From: JACDAL01 sp963849115
Lineage (GTDB): Bacteria; Actinomycetota; CADDZG01; WHSQ01
NCBI GenBank assembly: GCA_963849115.1
Contig: CAWKGK010000008.1
Span: 372,001-436,000 of the forward strand
Direction: 5' to 3'
Length of the DNA stretch: 64,000 nucleotides
The translations under genes were made by a program, and so were the position numbers. Shown in pieces: positions 58,515-64,000 of the stretch. The first letter of the stretch is position 1. Each line of letters opens with the position of its first letter. Below the pieces are notes generated by a model that made no database searches, was not told where the DNA came from, and saw only the letters and a program-made list of their open reading frames with translations.

Positions 58515-59515
58515 CCGACCTGCACAGCGATCTCGGCCTCAAGGAAGAGGATCTAACCGAGATGTTCCACATTATGTTGCTGGCGCGCTATTGCGACGAG
58601 CGGCAGTGGGCGTTGAACCGGCAGGGGAAGGCTCCTTTCGTCGTTCCCGTCTCCGGACACGAAGGGGCGCAGGTGGGATCGGTGTGGGCGTTCGAGCGGG
58701 GCAAGGACGTTCTATGCCCCTATTACCGAGACATGGCCTTGGCGCTGGCCGCCGGCTTTACGGCGACCGACGTCTTTGCCGGGTTGTTCGGTAAGGTCTC
58801 GGATCCCTCGTCTGCGGGCAGGCAGATGCCCGCTCATTGGGGGTCGCGTAAGCACAACGTCATCACGGGGTCGTCTCCGATCGCAACCCAGTGCCTTCAT
58901 GCAGCAGGGATCGCCTATTCCAAGAAGCTAAAACGCGAGGATGCGGTTGTGGGAACGTGGTTTGGAGAGGGCGGAACCTCTGAAGGCGACTGGCATGGTG
59001 CCATGAACTTCGCAGGCATCCATTCTCTCCCCCTGGTGTTCGTGTGTGAGAACAATCAGTACGCCATCAGCGTTCACGAGTCGAAGCAGGTTGCAGGCCG
59101 AGTCTACAAACGAGCGATGGCGTACGGATTTCCGGGCAAAGAGGGCGACGGGAACGATATCTTGGAGTCGTATCGCCTCACCAAGGAAGCGGTCGATCGC
59201 GCCCGGGCCGGCGAAGGGCCGTCGTTGATCGAATTGCGCACCTACCGCTTCTACTCCCACACCTCAGACGACGACGATCGCACTTACAGGTCGCGCGAGG
59301 AGGTGCAGGAGTGGCGGGACAAGGACCCCATCCCGCGCTTCGAGGCATACCTCAAGAGAGCCGAGGTCCTCGACGATGCCGAGGTAACCGAGCTCAAGGA
59401 ACGCACGAAGGCGGAGGTGCAGGAGGGCGTCAAAGAGGCCGATGAGGCAGACTTTCCCGACCCCGCTACCGCCGCCGATGGCGTCTACGGTGGTCTCGAG
59501 ATGCAGGGCCAGTAG
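58511..59515 (+). CDS. 2-oxoacid (pyruvate or branched-chain) dehydrogenase E1 alpha
   Basis: A 334-residue thiamine diphosphate-binding subunit. The ThDP motif GEGGTSEGDWHGAMNFAGIHSLPLVFVCENNQ (split here as GEGGTSEGDW and FVCENNQYAIS) is near residue 155. PVSGHEGAQVGS, YYRDMALALAAG and GRQMPAHWG also match. The phosphorylation-loop equivalent RFYSHTSDDDDRTY is present. Its type is closer to branched-chain/acetoin E1 alpha than to E. coli AceE; the substrate is not settled. The ATG overlaps lipB (ATGA). Confidence 0.93.
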   Translation: MTDLHSDLGLKEEDLTEMFHIMLLARYCDERQWALNRQGKAPFVVPVSGHEGAQVGSVWAFERGKDVLCPYYRDMALALAAGFTATDVFAGLFGKVSDPSSAGRQMPAHWGSRKHNVITGSSPIATQCLHAAGIAYSKKLKREDAVVGTWFGEGGTSEGDWHGAMNFAGIHSLPLVFVCENNQYAISVHESKQVAGRVYKRAMAYGFPGKEGDGNDILESYRLTKEAVDRARAGEGPSLIELRTYRFYSHTSDDDDRTYRSREEVQEWRDKDPIPRFEAYLKRAEVLDDAEVTELKERTKAEVQEGVKEADEADFPDPATAADGVYGGLEMQGQ

Positions 59516-60498
59516 TGGCGATCAAGACCCTGATCCAAGCTGTGCACGACGCGATGCTCGATGCCATGCAGCGCGACGAGAGAGTCGTCGTCTTGGGCGA
59601 GGATGTGGGGGCGCGCGGCGGGGTGTTTCGCGCCACCATGGGGCTCATGGAGGAGTTTGGCTCCGAGCGCGTCATCGATACCCCGCTGGACGAGTGTCTG
59701 ATAGCCGGAGTCGCCATCGGCATGGCGCTCGACGACCTGCGTCCGGTCGCCGAGATGCAGTTTGCCGACTTCATCTTTCCGGCCTTCAACCAGATCGTTT
59801 CGGAGGCGGCCAAGATTCGCTATCGCTCGAACGGCGACTTCAGCGTACCGCTGGTTATCAGGGCGCCTTATGGGGGCGGCGTGCATGGTGCGCTCTACCA
59901 TTCGCAGTCGGTAGAGGCGTTCTTTGCCCACGTGCCCGGGCTCAAGGTCGTGGCTCCCTCCACAGCGTACGACGCCCAGGGAATGCTTGCGATGGCGATC
60001 GAGGACCCTGATCCCGTCATGTTCTTCGAGCACAAGAAGACCTATCGCCTGGTGCGGGACGAGGTGCCCGACGAGCGCTACACGCTTCCGTTCGGGCGCG
60101 CCGAGGTGCGGCGAGAGGGCGGCGACGTGACGTGCGTCTCCTACGGTCTGTTGCACCACTTCTGCATCGAAGCCGCCGAACGTCTGTCACATGACGGGAT
60201 CGAGATAGAGGTAATTGATCTGCGCAGCATCTATCCTCTCGATATCGACACCGTGCTCGAGTCGGTAGGCAAGACCAGCAAAGTGATGATCCTGTACGAG
60301 GACACCAAGTTCTTGGGGCTCGGGGCCGAGGTGGCGGCCCAGATAGCGGAGCGGGCCATGTTCGAGCTCGATGCTCCCATCGTTCGAGTCGGGGGTCCGC
60401 ATGTCCCGGCGATGCCCTACTCGCCGGCGCTCGAGCACTGGTTCTTGCCTGATGTCGATCGCATAGAGCAAGAGATGCGTAAGCTGGCCGAATACTGA
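59515..60498 (+). CDS. 2-oxoacid dehydrogenase E1 beta
   Basis: A 327-residue transketolase-like subunit that completes the E1 heterotetramer. Motifs: VVLGEDVGARGGVFRATMGL, DTPLDECLIAGVAIGMAL, EMQFADFIFPAFNQIVSEAA, APYGGGVHGALYHSQSVEAF and DLRSIYPLDIDTVLESV. GTG start sharing one base with the E1 alpha stop; the stop overlaps the lipA ATG. Confidence 0.94.
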   Translation: MAIKTLIQAVHDAMLDAMQRDERVVVLGEDVGARGGVFRATMGLMEEFGSERVIDTPLDECLIAGVAIGMALDDLRPVAEMQFADFIFPAFNQIVSEAAKIRYRSNGDFSVPLVIRAPYGGGVHGALYHSQSVEAFFAHVPGLKVVAPSTAYDAQGMLAMAIEDPDPVMFFEHKKTYRLVRDEVPDERYTLPFGRAEVRREGGDVTCVSYGLLHHFCIEAAERLSHDGIEIEVIDLRSIYPLDIDTVLESVGKTSKVMILYEDTKFLGLGAEVAAQIAERAMFELDAPIVRVGGPHVPAMPYSPALEHWFLPDVDRIEQEMRKLAEY

Positions 60499-61547
60499 TG
60501 GTCAAGCTCATGCTCCCCACTATCGAGAGCTCCTCGCAGAGAGGCGCCGAGCGATCCCCTGGAGGATCGCGCGCAAAGAGGGACGTCGAGGCCAGCCTCC
60601 GGCGCGGCGCGCCTCTGCGCGAGGCACCGGGACCAGGCGCGCCGCGGCCGCAGCGACGGCCCGAGTGGCTCAAGGTCAAGATTAGGCAGGGGCCAAACTT
60701 CACCGAGCTGCGCAGCATCATGCAGGACCGGGGGCTGCATACCGTGTGCGAGGAGGCCTCCTGCCCCAACATCTACGAGTGCTGGGAGGCCCGCGAGGCG
60801 ACGTTCTTGCTCGCCGGCGATCGCTGCACCAGGCGCTGCGGCTTTTGCGACGTGATGACCGCGCGGCCCGAGCCTCTGGATCAGGACGAATCCAGCAAGA
60901 TCGCCGAGGCCGTGGCGCTGATGGGACTGAGGTTCGCGGTGATCACCGGCGTGGCGCGGGACGACCTCGACGACGCCGGGTCGGCTCACTGGGCCCTCAC
61001 CATCGTTGCGGTGAGAGAGGCCAACGAGGGCTGCGGGATCGAGGTCTTGATCCCCGACTTCAAGGGCCGCAAGGAGGCCCCGCGCGTCTCGCTCGCTCGC
61101 GTCATCGAGGCCCAGCCCGATGTGCTTGCTCACAATCTCGAGACCGTGGCCCGGCTCCATCCCAAAATTCGCCCCGGCTTCGGTTACCGATCAAGCCTCG
61201 AACTCCTGGCCTGGGCCAAAGAGCTCCGGTCGGAGCAGGTGACCAAGTCCAACCTCATCGTGGGCATGGGGGAGACGGAAGCCGAGGTCTACGAGGCGAT
61301 GGAAGATCTGAACCAGGCAGGCTGCGACGTCCTCACGATCGGTCAGTACCTGCAGCCGAGCGTCTCCTGGCACCTGCCGGTCGATCGCTGGGTCCACCCC
61401 GACGAGTTCGCCCGCTACAAGGCGTACGGCGAGGACGAGCTCGGTCTGGCGTGGGTCGAGTCAGGCCCCTTGGTGCGCTCGAGCTATCACGCCGGGGAGC
61501 AATACAGGCGGGCCGCGGCCCGCCTCGCTGCACCGAATGGTGGTTAA
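60498..61547 (+). CDS. lipA: lipoyl synthase LipA
   Basis: A 349-residue radical SAM enzyme that inserts two sulphurs into octanoyl-lipoyl domains. The auxiliary cluster motif CEEASCPNIYECW and the radical SAM motif CTRRCGFCDV are intact, as is the C-terminal RSSYHAGEQ serine-ligand motif. The first ~55 residues are an Arg/Pro/Gly-rich extension before PEWLKVKIRQGPNF, absent from most LipA; an internal start is possible but I see no better ribosome site. The gene follows E1 beta directly, so cofactor synthesis and apo-enzyme are co-expressed. Confidence 0.94.
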   Translation: MVKLMLPTIESSSQRGAERSPGGSRAKRDVEASLRRGAPLREAPGPGAPRPQRRPEWLKVKIRQGPNFTELRSIMQDRGLHTVCEEASCPNIYECWEAREATFLLAGDRCTRRCGFCDVMTARPEPLDQDESSKIAEAVALMGLRFAVITGVARDDLDDAGSAHWALTIVAVREANEGCGIEVLIPDFKGRKEAPRVSLARVIEAQPDVLAHNLETVARLHPKIRPGFGYRSSLELLAWAKELRSEQVTKSNLIVGMGETEAEVYEAMEDLNQAGCDVLTIGQYLQPSVSWHLPVDRWVHPDEFARYKAYGEDELGLAWVESGPLVRSSYHAGEQYRRAAARLAAPNGG

Positions 61548-61548
61548 T

Positions 61549-61562
61549 GGTGCCGCAGCACC
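61549..61562 (+). other. short hairpin after lipA
   Basis: GGTGC-CGCA-GCACC directly after the lipA stop, followed by CACCTGATCACACGGCACC. It may mark the end of the pdh/lip transcript; there is no T-tract. Confidence 0.35.
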
Positions 61563-61658
61563 ACCTGATCACACGGCACCACAGCGGGCCGGGACGGGTA
61601 TTATCTTGAGCGGTTTGTAAATACTTCAAGTCAGCTTCAGCAGATTCAGGAGGAACAA

Positions 61659-61958
61659 GTGACCTACGTCATCGCGGAGCCGTGCATCGGCGTAAAGGAT
61701 CGTGCTTGCGTCGATGAGTGCCCCGTGGACTGCATTTACGAGGGCGAGGACCAGCTCTGGATCCACCCCGAAGAGTGCGTAGACTGCGACGCCTGCCTTC
61801 CCGCCTGCCCCGTGGACGCCATTTTCCCCGCCGACTCGGTTCCCGCCGAATGGGCCGAGTACACAGCGAACCAGGCACAGTGGTTCGAGGATCATCCGGA
61901 CGCTTCCGGAGGCGCCATGGAGAGCCCCTTCGCTCCCGCTGAGGAAAGGGGCGAATAG
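61659..61958 (+). CDS. fdxA: 7Fe ferredoxin (FdxA type)
   Basis: A 99-residue ferredoxin with [3Fe-4S] and [4Fe-4S] sites. The first motif is CIGVKDRACVDECPVDC and the second CVDCDACLPACPVDAI, in the usual FdxA order with IYEGEDQLWIHPEEC between. GTG start with AGGAGG 6 nt upstream. The following gene encodes a 2-oxoacid:ferredoxin oxidoreductase subunit, a natural partner. Confidence 0.94.
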   Translation: MTYVIAEPCIGVKDRACVDECPVDCIYEGEDQLWIHPEECVDCDACLPACPVDAIFPADSVPAEWAEYTANQAQWFEDHPDASGGAMESPFAPAEERGE

Positions 61959-62012
61959 GGATCTCCGGCGGCCGGGCGGCCCGATTTCGCCCGATTTCCG
62001 CAATCCCCGCTG

Positions 62013-62018
62013 TATAGT
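62013..62018 (+). promoter_or_regulatory. extended -10 box TG-TATAGT upstream of korA
   Basis: TGTATAGT (62011-62018) is a strong extended -10; the start would be near 62025, giving a 45-nt leader with GGAGG 8 nt before the korA ATG. No clear -35. Confidence 0.45.
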
Positions 62019-62069
62019 GGGGCGGCGTTAGGCGAACGTTCATCTGCTGTCCATTTGGAGGACAACCTC

Positions 62070-63926
62070 ATGCCCGCGCAAGCCGCGGCCCACGAACAAA
62101 CCAAGTCCAGGCGAGAGCTTGACCGCGTCGTCGTTCGTTTCGCGGGCGACTCGGGCGACGGGATGCAGCTCACCGGTGACCGATTCACGGACGCCACTGC
62201 GCTGTTCGGCAACGACATCTCCACGATGCCCGACTTTCCGGCCGAGATCCGCGCTCCCGCCGGGACGATCTCGGGGGTCAGCGCCTTCCAGATCCACTTC
62301 TCGGACCACGACATCCTGACCCCCGGAGATCAGCCGGGCGTGCTCGTGGCCATGAATCCGGCCGCGCTCAGGGCGCACCTCAAGGACGTCGTGCCCGGCG
62401 GCCTCTTGATCGTCAACCGTGACGCCTTCGAAAAGCGAAACCTCGACAAGGCCGGCTACTCCACCAATCCGCTCGAAGACGGGAGCCTCGATAACTATCA
62501 GGTCTATGAGATTCCCATGACCTCGATGACGATCGAGGCCGTCAAGGGGGCCGGGATCGGCAAGAAGGAGGCGCAGAGATCCAAGAACATGCTCGCCCTC
62601 GGGGTGTTGTCGTGGATGTACGGACGGCCGCTCGAGCCGACGATCGACTGGCTCAACAAAAAGTTCGCCCGCAAGCCTCAGATAGCGGAAGCGAATACGG
62701 CCGCGCTCAAGGTCGGCCACGCCTTCGGGGAAACTGCAGAGCTAAGTGCCTTCGAGGTGAAGCCGGCAGTCATCGCACCGGGGACATACCGGCGCGTCAC
62801 CGGCAACCAAGCGCTCGCTTACGGGCTGATCGCCGCCAGCGTGCAGGCGAAACTCCCGCTGTTCTTGGGCTCGTATCCCATCACCCCCGCTTCTGACATC
62901 CTGCACGAGCTCTCGCGCCACAAGAACTTCGGCATTCGCACCGTGCAGGCGGAGGATGAGATCGCAGCCTGCGGGATGGCGTTGGGGGCCGCATTCGCAG
63001 GCCACCTAGGAGTGACGACTACCTCCGGACCCGGTCTCGATCTCAAGTCCGAAACCATAGGCCTCGGAATCGCGCTGGAGCTACCTCTGATAGTCGTCGA
63101 CATCCAGCGTGGAGGACCTTCGACGGGCCTCCCGACCAAGACCGAGCAGTCAGACCTTCTGCATGCCATGTTCGGCCGTCACGGCGAGGCTCCTCTGCCG
63201 ATCGTGGCTTCTTATTCCCCCTCGTCGTGCTTCTGGGCTGCGCTCGAGTCTGTTCGGCTGGCGCTGAAGTACATGACGCCGGTCATCCTGTTGTCGGATG
63301 GTTACCTCGGAAACGGCGCCGAGCCCTGGCGTATCCCCAGCATCGACAAGCTCCCCGACATCTCGGTGAAGTTCGCAACCGAGCCCAACGTCGACGGCGA
63401 GTTCTGGCCATACCTCAGAGACGACGAAACGCTGGCGCGTCCCTGGGCCATTCCGGGTACCGCCGGCCTCGAACACAGGATCGGCGGCCTCGAGAAGGCG
63501 GACGGTACCGGCAATATCTCCTACGACCCCGAGAATCACCAACTCATGACGCTGTTGAGAGCGGCGAAGATCCAGGCAATCGAGGAGGACATCGACCCTC
63601 TCGAGTGGCACGGCGACGACGACGCCCAGGTGCTGGTGTTGGGCTGGGGAAGCACCTATGGCGCCATTGGAATCGCCTGCCGGAGGCTGCATGAACGGGG
63701 TAAGAAGGTCGCCCGTGCTCATTTGCGGCATATGAACCCGTTCCCTCAGAATACAGAGGACGTGCTGCGTCGCTTCAAGCGCGTGGTTATTCCTGAAATG
63801 AACACGGGACAGCTCGCCAAGCTCATCAGGGCAGACTTCCTCATCGATGCGATAACGATTTCGAGCATGCGCGGCATGCCTTTCAAGGCCCGAGACCTCG
63901 AAGCGCAATTGCTGAAGATCGTCTAA
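62070..63926 (+). CDS. korA: 2-oxoglutarate:ferredoxin oxidoreductase alpha subunit (gamma-alpha fusion)
   Basis: A 618-residue KorA. The N-terminal gamma-type domain (VVVRFAGDSGDGMQLTGDRF, SGVSAFQIHFSDHDILTPGD) is followed from about 230 by the alpha domain. That domain has GNQALAYGLIAASVQAKLPL, SYPITPASDILHELSRHK, TTTSGPGLDLKSETIGLGIALELPLIVVDIQRGGPSTGLPTKTEQSDLL (split), and a C-terminal RHMNPFPQNTEDVLRRFKRVVIPEMNTGQL. With KorB it oxidises 2-oxoglutarate (or a related 2-oxoacid), reducing ferredoxin. ATG 62070 chosen for GGAGG 8 nt upstream; TTG 62055 is in frame. Confidence 0.94.
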   Translation: MPAQAAAHEQTKSRRELDRVVVRFAGDSGDGMQLTGDRFTDATALFGNDISTMPDFPAEIRAPAGTISGVSAFQIHFSDHDILTPGDQPGVLVAMNPAALRAHLKDVVPGGLLIVNRDAFEKRNLDKAGYSTNPLEDGSLDNYQVYEIPMTSMTIEAVKGAGIGKKEAQRSKNMLALGVLSWMYGRPLEPTIDWLNKKFARKPQIAEANTAALKVGHAFGETAELSAFEVKPAVIAPGTYRRVTGNQALAYGLIAASVQAKLPLFLGSYPITPASDILHELSRHKNFGIRTVQAEDEIAACGMALGAAFAGHLGVTTTSGPGLDLKSETIGLGIALELPLIVVDIQRGGPSTGLPTKTEQSDLLHAMFGRHGEAPLPIVASYSPSSCFWAALESVRLALKYMTPVILLSDGYLGNGAEPWRIPSIDKLPDISVKFATEPNVDGEFWPYLRDDETLARPWAIPGTAGLEHRIGGLEKADGTGNISYDPENHQLMTLLRAAKIQAIEEDIDPLEWHGDDDAQVLVLGWGSTYGAIGIACRRLHERGKKVARAHLRHMNPFPQNTEDVLRRFKRVVIPEMNTGQLAKLIRADFLIDAITISSMRGMPFKARDLEAQLLKIV

Positions 63927-64000
63927 TGGCCTGGAGCGAGCTATCGGTGATGCAGGGACGCTCGAATGTGACGATAATTCTCGCGACGGGGCACTGAGTG
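63926..64000 (+). other. window end after korA; no korB start recognised
   Basis: An ATG overlaps the korA stop (TAATG), but this frame ends after 23 codons (TGA 63995-63997). It does not resemble the KorB N-terminus. The beta subunit gene may begin beyond the window or be affected by another sequence error. Confidence 0.4.

Noticed and set aside
63926..63997. Short ORF overlapping the korA stop as the beginning of korB
   Set aside because: It terminates after 23 codons and lacks the KorB N-terminal pattern.
1..64000. tRNA, rRNA or insertion sequence genes
   Set aside because: No T-loop-like GTTCGANTC cloverleaf context, rRNA segment or transposase reading frame was found by eye on either strand.

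Overview
The window is a high-GC, gene-dense stretch of chromosome that looks like an uncultured or deep-branching actinobacterium (Actinomycetota). The evidence is GTG/TTG starts, many 1-4 bp gene overlaps, mycobacterial-style TANNNT -10 boxes exactly 7 nt before start codons (leaderless genes), a DUF222/HNH protein, an F420/PPOX-class protein, a DtxR-type regulator, an LprG-like lipoprotein and an ilvBNC attenuator of the corynebacterial/streptomycete kind. A class or genus cannot be fixed from sequence alone. I saw no rRNA, tRNA, CRISPR array, transposase or phage gene; the content is core metabolism plus small accessory loci.

Layout. 0-1.9 kb: frameshifted DUF222/HNH gene and a histidine phosphatase. 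1.9-9.0 kb: acyl-CoA carboxylase beta, enoyl-CoA hydratase, biotin carboxylase/BCCP alpha, a polytopic membrane protein and a frameshifted acyl-CoA dehydrogenase (acyl-CoA/branched-chain catabolism). 9.0-14.4 kb: RNase D, a NYN-LOTUS protein, a small lipoprotein, a GT2 and a GT-C glycosyltransferase. 14.4-17.2 kb (minus): class I aldolase, phosphoribulokinase and a four-CBS protein. 17.3-20.5 kb: DUF488, Fpg, SBP56 and a cupin. 20.5-26.4 kb: RtcB, a GNAT, archease, a LysM protein, an M28 peptidase and a UbiB kinase.

26.5-36.0 kb is the branched-chain amino acid region: ilvD leftward; rightward an attenuated operon of leader peptide, small unknown ORF, ilvB, ilvN, ilvC, leuA, leuB, a free-standing LeuA/CimA regulatory domain and pheA. 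36.1-40.5 kb: acylphosphatase, a cysteine-free HesB-like protein, a PPOX protein, and a paaR-paaA-B-C-D operon for phenylacetyl-CoA epoxidation without paaE. 40.5-45.8 kb: Nth, IspH, pterin dehydratase, YgfZ, an MBL hydrolase and a membrane-anchored molybdenum oxidoreductase.

45.9-50.9 kb is a compact metal locus: a CDF exporter with three C-terminal ZT domains, divergent from dtxR-multicopper oxidase-ZIP transporter-cupredoxin lipoprotein-zinc ribbon membrane protein, with a palindromic operator between them. 52.2-61.5 kb collects the pyruvate/2-oxoacid dehydrogenase machinery: lpd (E3), a lipoprotein, pyk, E2, lipB, E1 alpha, E1 beta, lipA, then a 7Fe ferredoxin and korA.

Two cross-cutting observations stand out. 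A family of intergenic stem-loops with variable inner stems sits at gene 3' ends, often between convergent genes. Four genes (HNH, acyl-CoA dehydrogenase, lpd, E2) carry single frameshifts although both halves are well conserved, which suggests sequence errors rather than decay.
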